The notes: a model not told the origin generated them from the sequence alone. DNA of 27,786 nucleotides from Betaproteobacteria bacterium (GCA_023258935.1 JAHFRG010000001.1:31440-59225), one strand, 5' to 3'. Shown: positions 16,217 to 24,715, numbered from the stretch's first letter. A program made the numbers and translations.

Positions 16217-17209
16217 TCAACGGTTAATCCGCGCTGCCGCGGCAGGCCCGTAGCGCGCGCCGGCCGCTACACCGGGGCGAAACACGAGATTAAGGTGGGT
16301 CCGTTCCTCGGGCAAAAGCTCGATCGCTACAGCGGTAACGTTGTCCTCCAGCCGGGAGCGGCGCTTAGTGCCCGGAATGGGTACGACGTCGTCTCCACTT
16401 GACAGTACCCAGGCGAGGGCAATCTGGGCGGGAGTCGCATTTTTCGCCATGGCGATTTCGTTCAGCCGTTCCACTAGTTCGAGGTTCTTCTTGAAATTCT
16501 TGCCTTGGAACCGTGGATGGTTGCGGCGCCAGTCATCCGGAGCCAAATCCTCGGGGCTGCGGATTTGCCCGGTGAGGAAACCGCGGCCCAGAGGCGAGTA
16601 GGCTACAAAACCGATTCCAAGCTTGCGCACAGTCAGAAGAACGCCGTCATCTTCCGGCTCCCGGCTCCACAGCGAGTATTCGCTCTGCAACGCTGTTATC
16701 GGGTGCACCGCGTGCGCGCGCCGGATGGTCTCGGGCCCCGCTTCGGAAAGTCCCAGATACCGGACTTTCCCTTCCTGGACGAGCTGCGCCATTGCGCCCA
16801 CCGTCTCCTCGATCGGCACCTTGGGGTCGACGCGGTGCTGGTAGTAGAGATCGATGCAGTCCACACCAAGCCGCTTCAGCGAGCTTTCGCATGAGGCGCG
16901 GACTCGCTCCGGGCGGCTATCCAGCGCCCAGTAGTTTGGATCGTCCGCCCTGCGCACAATGCCGAATTTCGTGGCGATGACGACCTTTTCACGTTTGCCC
17001 TTAATCGCGCGCCCCACCAGTTCTTCGTTGGCAAAAGGGCCGTAAACCTCCGCCGTGTCGAGAAAATCGATCCCGAGCTCAAGCGCGCGATGGATGGTCG
17101 CGATCGACTCCGCCTCATCGCGCTTGCCGTAAAACTCGCTCATCCCCATGCACCCGAGGCCCATGGCCGATACGACTAGACCCTGGGTGCCAAGCTCGCG
17201 GCGATGCAT
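16217..17209 (-). CDS. Aldo/keto reductase
   Basis: NADPH-linked oxidoreductase of the AKR superfamily that reduces carbonyl compounds in the cytoplasm. I start it at the ATG at 17209 (MHRRELGTQGLVVSAMGLG), 330 residues, because AGAAGGAG stands eight bases before it; an upstream in-frame TTG at 17215 lies too close to that site. The catalytic tetrad is visible: Asp51 and Tyr56 in DTAEVYGPFANEELVG, Lys81 in ATKFG and His125 in YYQHRVDP. The C-terminal part has IPGTKRRSRLEDN, the cofactor 2'-phosphate binding segment. By eye it looks more GC-rich than the dna genes around the origin. Substrate is unknown; methylglyoxal or other aldehydes are possible for relatives. Confidence 0.94.
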   Translation of the reverse strand: MHRRELGTQGLVVSAMGLGCMGMSEFYGKRDEAESIATIHRALELGIDFLDTAEVYGPFANEELVGRAIKGKREKVVIATKFGIVRRADDPNYWALDSRPERVRASCESSLKRLGVDCIDLYYQHRVDPKVPIEETVGAMAQLVQEGKVRYLGLSEAGPETIRRAHAVHPITALQSEYSLWSREPEDDGVLLTVRKLGIGFVAYSPLGRGFLTGQIRSPEDLAPDDWRRNHPRFQGKNFKKNLELVERLNEIAMAKNATPAQIALAWVLSSGDDVVPIPGTKRRSRLEDNVTAVAIELLPEERTHLNLVFRPGVAAGARYGPAAAARINR

Positions 17210-17299
17210 ACGCAAAACTCCTTCTGTTAGGGAACCTCTGAACAGGTCCTACGCGGGCGTGCCTCGGGCCAAGTTAAGCAAAAGCCCGATTTCTTTGAA

Positions 17300-17331
17300 G
17301 CAGCTAGCAACTAGCTGCGTGTTTAATTATA
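17300..17331 (-). promoter_or_regulatory. Promoter -10 box with adjacent inverted repeat (aldo/keto reductase)
   Basis: On the minus strand TATAAT at 17326-17331 is a perfect -10 box for the aldo/keto reductase gene. Its start site would be near 17319. Directly downstream lies a perfect inverted repeat GCAGCTAG-CAA-CTAGCTGC at 17300-17318, so the repeat would span about +1 to +19. It could be an operator for a repressor or a 5' stem-loop in the mRNA. No clear -35 box is seen. The whole gap to pckG, 17210-17473, holds no gene. Confidence 0.45.
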
Positions 17332-17473
17332 CTGTGTTAACAGTTAAGGAATTCTTCGTGCTGCCTTGAGTTCCTACGAGGCGTCGTTATAAGCTTCCAC
17401 TTTTGTAAATTTAGGATAGCCTGGGGCCGGGGAATTTTTGATGTTCAAAACAATCTGAAGGGATAAGGTAAAA

Positions 17474-19300
17474 ATGAATCAGTTCAATACTACGACGGCT
17501 GACACGGCCCCGGCCTATGTGAAGCACAAGCGGCTTAAAGATTGGGTCGCCAAGATGGCGCAGCTGTGCAAGCCCGAGCGCATCTACTGGAGCGACGGCT
17601 CGCAGGAAGAATACGACCGGCTGTGCAAGGAAATGGTGGCTTCCGGCACCTTCATCAAACTCAACCCCAAGCTTCGCCCAAATAGCTATCTCGCTTTGTC
17701 TGACCCATCGGACGTGGCGCGCGTGGAAGACCGCACTTTTATATGCAGCGCGAATAAAGATGACGCGGGCCCCAACAACAACTGGATTGCTCCCGACGAA
17801 ATGCGCGCCACGCTGCGTAAGTTATTTGACGGCTGCATGCGCGGCCGTACTATGTACGTGGTCCCGTTTTCCATGGGCCCTCTGGGTTCCCGCATCTCGC
17901 ATATCGGTGTTGAAATCAGCGACTCCCCTTATGTCGTAGTCAACATGCGCATTATGACCCGCATGGGGAACAAGGTGCTCGACGTACTGGGGGCGGACGG
18001 CGGGTTCGTGCCGTGCATGCATTCAGTAGGCATGCCGCTGGACCCCGGACAAAAAGACGTGCGCTGGCCGTGCAATAAGGACCAAAAATACATCGTGCAT
18101 TATCCTGAAACACACGAGATTTGGTCTTATGGCAGCGGCTACGGCGGCAATGCGCTGCTAGGCAAGAAATGCTTCGCGCTGCGTATCGCCTCCATCATGG
18201 GCCGGGACCAAGGCTGGCTGGCTGAGCACATGCTGATTCTCGGTGTGAAACCGCCGCAAGGGCAAAAACTTTACATAGCCGCGGCCTTCCCCAGCGCTTG
18301 CGGCAAAACCAATTTTTCCATGTTGATTCCGCCGGAGAATTTCAAAGGCTGGAAAGTAACCACTGTTGGCGACGACATTGCCTGGATCAAGCCGCACAAA
18401 GATGGACGTTTTTACGCCATCAATCCGGAAGCAGGCTATTTCGGTGTCGCTCCCGGTACTTCGGACCATACCAACCTCAATGCTGTGACGATGCTGAAGC
18501 AAAATTGCATTTTCACCAATGTTGCGCTTACTCCTGAAGGTGATGTGTGGTGGGAAGGCATGACCAGCACTCCGCCGGCAAAGCTTACTGACTGGCAGGG
18601 AAAGGAATGGACGCCGGATTGCGGCCGTCCCGCTGCGCATCCCAACTCGCGTTTTACCGTGTCTTCGACCCAATGCCCTTCGCTCGATCCGGCTTGGGAC
18701 GATCCGCACGGCGTGCCGATCAGCGCTTTCATTTTCGGCGGGCGCAGAAGTACCGCGGTGCCGCTGGTGTATGAAACGCGTTCGTGGGATGAAGGCGTGT
18801 ATCTCGCAGCCACCATGGGCTCGGAAACCACCGCAGCCGCGACCGCACAGCAAGGCGTGGTCAGGCGCGACCCGTTCGCCATGCTGCCGTTTTGCGGCTA
18901 CAACATGGCGGATTATTTCAATCACTGGTTGAAAATGGGACATGCCATTGTCCATGTACCCAAGATATTCGGTGTCAACTGGTTCCGCAAAGGCGCGGAC
19001 GGAAAATTCATCTGGCCCGGTTTCGCCGAGAACATGCGCGTTTTGAAGTGGATCGTGGAGCGCTGTCTGGGACGGGCCCACGCCGCGGAAAGTCCGCTGG
19101 GCTTGGTACCCGATTACAAAGACCTGGAATGGAAAGGCCTGGAAGAGATTTCTGCAGACAAGTTCCACACTCTTATGTCGCTTGATGGGGAAACGTGGAA
19201 GCAGGAGCTTGCTTCACACAGCGAGTTTTTCGATAAACTCAAGCAACGCCTGCCCAGGGAATTGACGGAGCGACGCGAGCGTTTGCAATCCTCATTTTAG
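17474..19300 (+). CDS. pckG: Phosphoenolpyruvate carboxykinase (GTP)
   Basis: Converts oxaloacetate and GTP to phosphoenolpyruvate, GDP and CO2, linking the TCA cycle and gluconeogenesis; it can also run in reverse. The 608 residues fit the GTP-dependent family, not the shorter ATP type. The P-loop is PSACGKTN with Ser274, active-site Cys276, Lys278 and Thr279. The metal-binding GDDIAWIK lies at about 298-305, and FIFGGRRSTAVPLVYE provides the GTP-family arginine region. A ribosome site AAGGGATAAGG precedes the ATG. The TAG stop is followed at once, in the same frame, by the TTG start of the permease gene. Confidence 0.98.
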   Translation: MNQFNTTTADTAPAYVKHKRLKDWVAKMAQLCKPERIYWSDGSQEEYDRLCKEMVASGTFIKLNPKLRPNSYLALSDPSDVARVEDRTFICSANKDDAGPNNNWIAPDEMRATLRKLFDGCMRGRTMYVVPFSMGPLGSRISHIGVEISDSPYVVVNMRIMTRMGNKVLDVLGADGGFVPCMHSVGMPLDPGQKDVRWPCNKDQKYIVHYPETHEIWSYGSGYGGNALLGKKCFALRIASIMGRDQGWLAEHMLILGVKPPQGQKLYIAAAFPSACGKTNFSMLIPPENFKGWKVTTVGDDIAWIKPHKDGRFYAINPEAGYFGVAPGTSDHTNLNAVTMLKQNCIFTNVALTPEGDVWWEGMTSTPPAKLTDWQGKEWTPDCGRPAAHPNSRFTVSSTQCPSLDPAWDDPHGVPISAFIFGGRRSTAVPLVYETRSWDEGVYLAATMGSETTAAATAQQGVVRRDPFAMLPFCGYNMADYFNHWLKMGHAIVHVPKIFGVNWFRKGADGKFIWPGFAENMRVLKWIVERCLGRAHAAESPLGLVPDYKDLEWKGLEEISADKFHTLMSLDGETWKQELASHSEFFDKLKQRLPRELTERRERLQSSF

Positions 19301-20059
19301 TTGGATCTCGTTTTTCTTTGCGCTGCAGCCCTTGTCGCCGGCCTGCTTGATGCCGTTGTCGGAGGCGGCGGGCTGGTGCAAATTCCGGCGCTCTTCAGCG
19401 CAATGCCGAACGCAGTTCCCGCTACGGTGTTCGGCACCAACAAGCTCTCATCGATTTTTGGCACCGGCAGTGCCGCGTTGCGCTTTTCCCGTGCAGTGCG
19501 CGTACGCTGGAATGCCGCCTTTCCCGCAGCAATAGCCGCCTTTATTTTTTCTTACCTCGGCGCGCTGACGGTAAGCTTAATTCCCGCCGCACTCATGCGT
19601 ACGCTGGTACTGCCGCTGCTTGTCGTTGTTGCGGTTTATACTTTCTTCAAAAAAGATTTGGGTTCTGTTCATGCGCCGTTGCACGAAGGTGCCAAAGAGA
19701 AGTTTCTTGCCACCGGTTTGGGCGCGATCATCGGTTTTTACGATGGATTCTTCGGCCCCGGCACGGGTAGTTTTCTGGTATTTCTGTTTGTGCGTTATTT
19801 CGGATTCGATTTTTTACGTGCTTCAGCAGCAGCCAAAGTGGTGAATGTGGCCACTAACTTCGCTGCGCTTCTCTACTTCGTACCCAGTGGCAACTTGATC
19901 TGGCAGGTTGGGCTGCTGATGGCAGCTTTCAATGTAACGGGCTCCCTGCTGGGGACACAGCTCGCTATTCGTCATGGCAGTGGTTTTGTACGGCGATTAT
20001 TTCTGCTGGTGGTAAGTGCGCTGATTTTGAAATTCGGCTACGACACCTTCCTGAAATAA
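19301..20059 (+). CDS. TauE/SafE (TSUP) family membrane permease
   Basis: A 252-residue polytopic membrane protein of the TSUP family, whose members move sulfite, sulfoacetate and related organic anions. The N-terminal repeat carries DAVVGGGGLVQIPAL at 17-31 and FGTNKLSSIFGTG, and the second repeat has GFYDGFFGPGTGSFLVF near 144-160, the family pattern. About seven to eight hydrophobic segments are visible. Only a TTG at 19301 can start a product with an intact first helix; it follows the pckG stop with no gap, and no clear ribosome site is visible. Expression probably depends on pckG translation. The substrate is not predictable; linkage to a PEP carboxykinase weakly suggests an organic acid. 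Confidence 0.9.
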   Translation: MDLVFLCAAALVAGLLDAVVGGGGLVQIPALFSAMPNAVPATVFGTNKLSSIFGTGSAALRFSRAVRVRWNAAFPAAIAAFIFSYLGALTVSLIPAALMRTLVLPLLVVVAVYTFFKKDLGSVHAPLHEGAKEKFLATGLGAIIGFYDGFFGPGTGSFLVFLFVRYFGFDFLRASAAAKVVNVATNFAALLYFVPSGNLIWQVGLLMAAFNVTGSLLGTQLAIRHGSGFVRRLFLLVVSALILKFGYDTFLK

Positions 20060-20090
20060 CCTGTTATTCGGCTGCCAAGTAAGCCGATTT

Positions 20091-20111
20091 GGCGTATTAT
20101 TACGCCTCTTT
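20091..20111 (+). terminator. Short hairpin between permease gene and mnmG
   Basis: GGCGTA (20091-20096), loop TTAT, TACGCC (20101-20106), then TCTTT. The 6-base stem is perfect, but the U-run is short and broken, so it is at best a weak intrinsic terminator. It could equally be a leader hairpin for mnmG, whose ATG is 23 bases past the stem. The remaining 70-base gap shows no other clear signal. Confidence 0.35.
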
Positions 20112-20129
20112 ATAGAGACTGCTTTCCCC

Positions 20130-22025
20130 ATGCAATGTCCAACCCAATTTGATGTGATTGTGGTAGGTGGCGGCCATGCCGGCACCGAAGCCGCGTTGGC
20201 CAGCGCACGCATGGGGCAAAAGACTCTTTTGCTTACCCACAGCATTGAAACGCTGGGACAGATGTCGTGCAATCCTTCGATAGGCGGCATCGGCAAGGGA
20301 CATCTGGTCAAGGAAATCGACGCTTTGGGCGGCGCGATGGCGCTTGCTACCGATGAAGCGGGAATCCAGTTCAGAATCCTCAACTCCAGCAAAGGGCCGG
20401 CTGTGCGCGCCACCCGCGCCCAGGCCGACCGCGTGCTTTATAAGCAAGCCATCCGGCGCCGACTGGAAAACCAGCCCAATTTGTGGCTGTTCCAACAAGC
20501 GGTAGATGATCTAACTTTGGAAGGCGAACGGGTCACCGGTGTGGTGACGCAACTTGGCTTGCGCTTTGCCGCCAGCGCTGTGGTTTTGACCACCGGCACT
20601 TTTCTTTCAGGATTAATTCACGTCGGATTGTCGAATTATCAAGGAGGTCGCGCAGGTGATCCGCCGGCCATCAGCCTCGCCGCGCGGCTGCGCGAGCTCA
20701 AGCTCCCGGTGGGCAGGCTCAAAACCGGCACGCCACCGCGCATTGACGGGCGGACCATAGATTACTCAGTGATGGAAGTGCAGCCCGGCGATGAGCCTGT
20801 GCCGGTGTTTTCATTCATCGGCAGGCCGGAGATGCACCCTCAGCAATTGCCCTGCTGGATCACGCACACCAATTCAGGTACGCATGAAATCATACGCGGC
20901 GGATTGGACCGCTCGCCGATGTTTACCGGAGTCATCGAAGGCATAGGTCCGCGTTATTGCCCCTCTATCGAGGACAAGATTCACCGCTTTGCGGGCAAAC
21001 AATCACATCAGATTTTCCTGGAGCCGGAAGGGTTGTCGGTGAACGAGATTTACCCTAACGGAATTTCCACCAGTCTGCCGTTTGATGTGCAGATTGCCTT
21101 GGTGCGCTCCATCAAGGGTCTGGAAAACGCGCATATCACGCGTCCCGGCTACGCTATCGAATACGATTATTTCGATCCGCGCGGACTCAAAAGCTCTCTG
21201 GAAACCAAAGCCATCGGGAACATGTTCTTCGCCGGGCAGATCAATGGCACCACCGGTTACGAAGAAGCAGCTGCACAAGGGCTGCTCGCCGGAATCAATG
21301 CGGCATTGAAAGTGCAAGGCAAGGAACCCTGGTGCCCGCGCCGCGACGAAGCTTATCTCGGTGTGCTGGTCGATGATTTGATTACGCGCGGTGTGAGCGA
21401 ACCTTACCGCATGTTTACCAGCCGCGCTGAGTACCGCCTGCAATTGCGGGAAGACAACGCCGATTTGCGGCTCACCGAGATCGGCAGAAAACTCGGTGTG
21501 GTTGATGCTGCGCGCTGGGCACATTTCGAGAAAAAGCGCGAAGCGGTTGCCCGCGAACTGGAGCGCCTGAAAACTACCTGGATCAACCCCACTCTACTTC
21601 CGCGAATCGAAGCCGAGCGCGTGCTGGGCTGTGCCATCGAACGTGAATATTCACTGGCGGATTTGTTACGCCGGCCCAAAGTGACTTACGCCACGCTCAT
21701 GACCATGCCGGGCGCGGGCCCTGCCGTTACTGATGAAAAAGTCGCGGAGCAGGTGGAAATCCAGACCAAATACCATGGCTATATCGAGCGACAGCGCGAG
21801 GAAGTATTGCGCCACGAAAATTATGAAACCACCCGCTTGCCGCCGGATTTGGACTATAAAAGCGTGCGCGGGCTTTCCATCGAGGTGCAGCAAAAGCTCA
21901 ATCAGCACAAGCCGGAAACATTGGGCCAGGCGACGCGCATATCCGGGGTGACGCCTGCCGCGATTTCGCTGTTGCTGGTTCATTTGAAACGAGGTTTTCC
22001 TGCCAAGCATAAAAAGACCGCATGA
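20130..22025 (+). CDS. mnmG: tRNA uridine 5-carboxymethylaminomethyl modification enzyme MnmG (GidA)
   Basis: FAD protein that joins MnmE to modify U34 of tRNAs reading NNA/NNG codons. The 631 residues agree with the family. FAD binding: VIVVGGGHAGTEAALASARMG with GxGxxG-like GGGHAG at 13-18, and LGQMSCNPSIGGIGKGHLVKEIDALGG, the strongest MnmG signature, with its conserved Cys. RVQ-type central motifs include GRLKTGTPPRIDG and YCPSIEDKIHRF. The C-terminal helical part (KYHGYIERQ, LPPDLDYKSVRGLS) binds MnmE and tRNA. ATG start. The stop overlaps the rsmG start by four bases (ATGA), so rsmG is translationally coupled. Confidence 0.98.
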   Translation: MQCPTQFDVIVVGGGHAGTEAALASARMGQKTLLLTHSIETLGQMSCNPSIGGIGKGHLVKEIDALGGAMALATDEAGIQFRILNSSKGPAVRATRAQADRVLYKQAIRRRLENQPNLWLFQQAVDDLTLEGERVTGVVTQLGLRFAASAVVLTTGTFLSGLIHVGLSNYQGGRAGDPPAISLAARLRELKLPVGRLKTGTPPRIDGRTIDYSVMEVQPGDEPVPVFSFIGRPEMHPQQLPCWITHTNSGTHEIIRGGLDRSPMFTGVIEGIGPRYCPSIEDKIHRFAGKQSHQIFLEPEGLSVNEIYPNGISTSLPFDVQIALVRSIKGLENAHITRPGYAIEYDYFDPRGLKSSLETKAIGNMFFAGQINGTTGYEEAAAQGLLAGINAALKVQGKEPWCPRRDEAYLGVLVDDLITRGVSEPYRMFTSRAEYRLQLREDNADLRLTEIGRKLGVVDAARWAHFEKKREAVARELERLKTTWINPTLLPRIEAERVLGCAIEREYSLADLLRRPKVTYATLMTMPGAGPAVTDEKVAEQVEIQTKYHGYIERQREEVLRHENYETTRLPPDLDYKSVRGLSIEVQQKLNQHKPETLGQATRISGVTPAAISLLLVHLKRGFPAKHKKTA

Positions 22026-22642
22026 GCCTGGCGAGTGAGCTGCAACAAGGCATAACCGCCTTGAAGCTCAAGATATCGCCGCGGGACCAACACCGCCTGC
22101 TCGATTATCTTGCGTTGCTGCAGAAATGGAACAAGGTATACAACCTCACCGCGCTGCGCGAGCCGGAAAAGATGGTTAGCCACCACTTGCTAGATTCCTT
22201 GGCGGTGGTGCCGCACATAACAGCACACCACATCTTGGACGTGGGCAGCGGGGCCGGTCTGCCGGGGATACCGATGGCGATTGCACGCGGCGACTGGCGC
22301 GTAACCCTGCTAGACAGCAGCCATAAAAAAGCCGCTTTTTTGAAACAAGCAGCGATAGAATTGAAGCTATCCAATATTACGGTGTGCTGCGAGCGTGTTG
22401 AAGCCTGGCGGCCTGAGCAAAAATTCGATTTAATAATTTCCCGTGCATTCTCGGACCTTGTTGAGTTTGTCACTTTATCGAAGCATCTGTTGCAAGAATG
22501 CGGAATCTTTGCGGCGATGAAAGGGGTTTATCCGCACGAGGAAATCGCGCAGCTGCCAAGCGGTTACCGGCTGGAGCGGGTAATCCCGCTCAAAATTCCG
22601 GGACTCAAGACGCAGCGTCATTTGGTAATGGTGAAAGCGTAG
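22022..22642 (+). CDS. rsmG: 16S rRNA (guanine527-N7)-methyltransferase RsmG (GidB)
   Basis: Methylates N7 of G527 in 16S rRNA using S-adenosylmethionine; loss of this enzyme gives low-level streptomycin resistance in other bacteria. The 206 residues are normal. The SAM-binding motif is HILDVGSGAGLPGIPMAIAR with Asp73, followed by VTLLDSSHKKAAFLKQAA and the family segment ISRAFSDLVEFV. An N-terminal WNKVYNLTALRE pattern is also family-typical. It overlaps mnmG by four bases, and parA begins 11 bases after its stop, in the conserved order mnmG-rsmG-parA-parB. Confidence 0.97.
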   Translation: MSLASELQQGITALKLKISPRDQHRLLDYLALLQKWNKVYNLTALREPEKMVSHHLLDSLAVVPHITAHHILDVGSGAGLPGIPMAIARGDWRVTLLDSSHKKAAFLKQAAIELKLSNITVCCERVEAWRPEQKFDLIISRAFSDLVEFVTLSKHLLQECGIFAAMKGVYPHEEIAQLPSGYRLERVIPLKIPGLKTQRHLVMVKA

Positions 22643-22653
22643 ACTTTCCATTC

Positions 22654-23436
22654 ATGGTAAAAATTCTAGCGGTCACTAACCAGAAAGGCGGCGTGGGCAA
22701 AACTACCACCAGCGTAAATCTTGCTGCAAGCCTTGCCGCGACGGGCCGTAAGGTGCTGCTGGTGGACATGGATCCTCAGGGCAATGCCACCATGGGTTGC
22801 GGCATAGACAAGCGCGAACTGCAACACACTATATATCAGGTGCTTTTGGGAAGCGCTGCAATCGGCGAAGTGCGGCGGATTTCCGAGAGCGGCGGCTTTG
22901 ATTTAATACCCGCAAACCGCGAGCTTGCTGGCGCGGAAGTGGAACTGGTGGATTTGCCGAACCGCGAAACACGCTTAAAACAAGCGCTGCGCGCAATCCA
23001 GGATAATTACGACTTCATTCTTATTGACTGTCCTCCGGCACTCAATCTGCTCACATTGAACGGCCTGTGCGCCGCGCATGCGGTGATGATTCCCATGCAG
23101 TGTGAATATTATGCGCTGGAGGGTTTGAGCGATTTGGTCTCGACCATTAAAAAAGTACGCGCCAATCTCAATCCCGCGCTACAAATCGAAGGCTTGCTGC
23201 GCACCATGTTTGATGCGCGAAATCTCCTGGCGCAGCAGGTTTCAGACCAGTTAAAGCAGCACTTTGGCGACAAGGTGTACGATACTATTATTCCGCGCAA
23301 CATCCGGCTCGCCGAAGCGCCGAGCCACGGAGTGCCCGCAATCAAATACGATAGAAATTCCAAGGGAGCACAGGCGTATCTTGCTTTGGCAGGAGAAATC
23401 TTGAACCGCTCCGCTGTGCAGACTGCTGCGGCATGA
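22654..23436 (+). CDS. parA: Chromosome partitioning ATPase ParA (Soj)
   Basis: Deviant-Walker ATPase that moves ParB-parS complexes and so segregates origins. I start at the ATG at 22654 (MVKILAVTNQ), 260 residues; the frame is open back to 22498, but that part overlaps rsmG and is unlike ParA. The Walker motif is KGGVGKTT at 11-18 with signature Lys11. DMDPQGNATMGCG follows at about 39-51, then FILIDCPPALNLLTLNGL. The ending KYDRNSKGAQAYLALAGEIL is usual for chromosomal ParA. No second membrane or HTH domain is present, so this is the short chromosomal type. parB follows after 17 bases. Confidence 0.97.
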   Translation: MVKILAVTNQKGGVGKTTTSVNLAASLAATGRKVLLVDMDPQGNATMGCGIDKRELQHTIYQVLLGSAAIGEVRRISESGGFDLIPANRELAGAEVELVDLPNRETRLKQALRAIQDNYDFILIDCPPALNLLTLNGLCAAHAVMIPMQCEYYALEGLSDLVSTIKKVRANLNPALQIEGLLRTMFDARNLLAQQVSDQLKQHFGDKVYDTIIPRNIRLAEAPSHGVPAIKYDRNSKGAQAYLALAGEILNRSAVQTAAA

Positions 23437-23453
23437 CAGGGTAAAAGAGACCG

Positions 23454-24296
23454 ATGAAGATCAAGGGTTTGGGGCGCGGCCTCGACGCGCTTTTGAGCAA
23501 AGACGATGAGGGGAAGACGGGCGAGCAGCTCAACACGCTGCTCATCGAGCAAATACAGACGGGCAAGTACCAGCCGCGCACGCGCATGGACATGGAATCA
23601 CTGGCGGAACTTGCCGAGTCCATCAAAGCGCAAGGGGTGATGCAGCCGATACTGGTGCGGCCGCTGGCACAGGGCCGTTATGAAATGATCGCCGGCGAAC
23701 GCCGCTGGCGCGCCGCGCAGATGGCAGGACTTACCCATGTTCCGGCGCTGGTGAGACAGGTGCCTGATGAATCGGCATTGGCGATGGCGCTGATTGAAAA
23801 TATTCAGCGCGAAGACCTGAATCCTCTGGAAGAAGCCACCGGCATCCAGCGGCTGATCGTCGAATTCAAGATGACCCATCAGAGCGCCGCAGAAGCTGTG
23901 GGCCGCTCGCGCAGCGGGGTGACTAACCTGCTGCGCTTGATTAACCTTGCCGCGCCGGTGCAGCAACTCCTGTTGCAAGGCAAGATTGATATGGGGCATG
24001 CGCGGGCTCTCTTGGGCTTGAGCGCGGCGAAGCAAATCCAGCTGGCGAACCTGGTGGCGCAAAAAGGGCTTTCGGTGCGGCAAACTGAAAGGCTTGCCAA
24101 GCAGCAGGAAAAAACGACACACAAAAAAACCGCAAAACCCGACCGCGACCTTATCAGGTTTCAAGAAGAGCTGTCGGAAAAATTGGGCACCACGGTACGC
24201 ATCAACTCGGGCAAACGCGGCACCGGCAAACTGATCATCAATTATTCCAGCCTCGACGAGCTGGACAGCCTCATCAGCAAATTGTGCAGGCATTGA
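23454..24296 (+). CDS. parB: Chromosome partitioning protein ParB (Spo0J), CTPase and parS binder
   Basis: Binds parS and spreads along DNA as a CTP-gated clamp. The 280 residues show an N-terminal ParA-contact motif GLGRGLDALL (5-14), the CTP-binding N-domain with GERRWRAAQ (81-89) and ENIQREDLNPLEEA (115-128). The helix-turn-helix lies at about 141-165 (THQSAAEAVGRSRSGVTNLLRLINL region), and a C-terminal dimerisation domain ends in LDELDSLISKL. The Lys-rich stretch KQQEKTTHKKTAKPDR at about 217-232 is the linker. The presence of a strong parS between gyrB and dnaN completes the ParABS system in this window. Confidence 0.97.
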   Translation: MKIKGLGRGLDALLSKDDEGKTGEQLNTLLIEQIQTGKYQPRTRMDMESLAELAESIKAQGVMQPILVRPLAQGRYEMIAGERRWRAAQMAGLTHVPALVRQVPDESALAMALIENIQREDLNPLEEATGIQRLIVEFKMTHQSAAEAVGRSRSGVTNLLRLINLAAPVQQLLLQGKIDMGHARALLGLSAAKQIQLANLVAQKGLSVRQTERLAKQQEKTTHKKTAKPDRDLIRFQEELSEKLGTTVRINSGKRGTGKLIINYSSLDELDSLISKLCRH

Positions 24297-24333
24297 TATT
24301 TGCGCGTTATGCGCCACTAACAGGAAGCGTGCC

Positions 24334-24585
24334 GTGGAATCGTTCAAGTTTTTTGCTGTAATTATAAGCGCCATCCTGAACTTCGGTTGTGGCCAGGGGG
24401 AGCAAAAAGATACGGCCGTTAAAGCAGAAAATCCTTCCCGGCAAAAGGTCAAAGATCCAGAAAAACTTCCTGGGGAGCGCTTGCAGCAAGGCGGGCAAAC
24501 CCTGAACAAAGCCGCTGGCGTGGAGAAAGAGCTTGCGAAAAAAGCGGAAGAAAACGAGCGCGAAATCGAGAAAGAAAGCAAATAG
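24334..24585 (+). CDS. Small hypothetical, possibly lipoprotein
   Basis: I do not recognise a family. The GTG start at 24334 has a good ribosome site AGGAAG at 24322-24327, six bases upstream, which is why I accept it. The 83-residue product has a hydrophobic N-terminus (about residues 5-17) ending in NFGC at 16-19, which resembles a lipobox but lacks the usual Leu at -3. The rest is strongly charged and rich in Lys, Glu and Gln, with a likely helical or coiled-coil tail (KELAKKAEENEREIEKESK). It stands alone between parB (37 bases before) and the ATP operon. It may be an outer- or inner-membrane lipoprotein facing the periplasm. A minus-strand frame across the same bases lacks comparable support. 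Confidence 0.55.
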   Translation: MESFKFFAVIISAILNFGCGQGEQKDTAVKAENPSRQKVKDPEKLPGERLQQGGQTLNKAAGVEKELAKKAEENEREIEKESK

Positions 24586-24686
24586 CCGGTTAATATCCAA
24601 TTCCCATCGCCGCGGAAGTCAAACGGCCAACTCAAGCCAGTCTCTAAGCTTGACCACTTAAAGCCGCGGCAGTTAAACTTGCAAAT

Positions 24687-24715
24687 TTGTGCAATGCGGC
24701 AGCTGTCTGGATAAT
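24687..24715 (+). promoter_or_regulatory. Candidate promoter of the atp operon
   Basis: GATAAT at 24710-24715 matches TATAAT at five of six positions. TTGTGC at 24687-24692, 17 bases upstream, matches TTGACA only at the first three. Transcription would start near 24722, about 20 bases before the atpI ATG at 24742. The stretch 24586-24741 holds no gene and no clear terminator. Confidence 0.45.

Noticed and set aside
18158..19168. Minus-strand open frame of 336 codons within pckG
   Set aside because: It is antisense to a highly conserved enzyme and has no ribosome site or family motifs.
22498..22653. Upstream extension of parA inside rsmG
   Set aside because: It overlaps most of the last quarter of rsmG, and the conserved ParA N-terminus begins at 22654.
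24299..24315. GCGC-GTTAT-GCGC after parB as a terminator
   Set aside because: Only four stem pairs and no U-tract.
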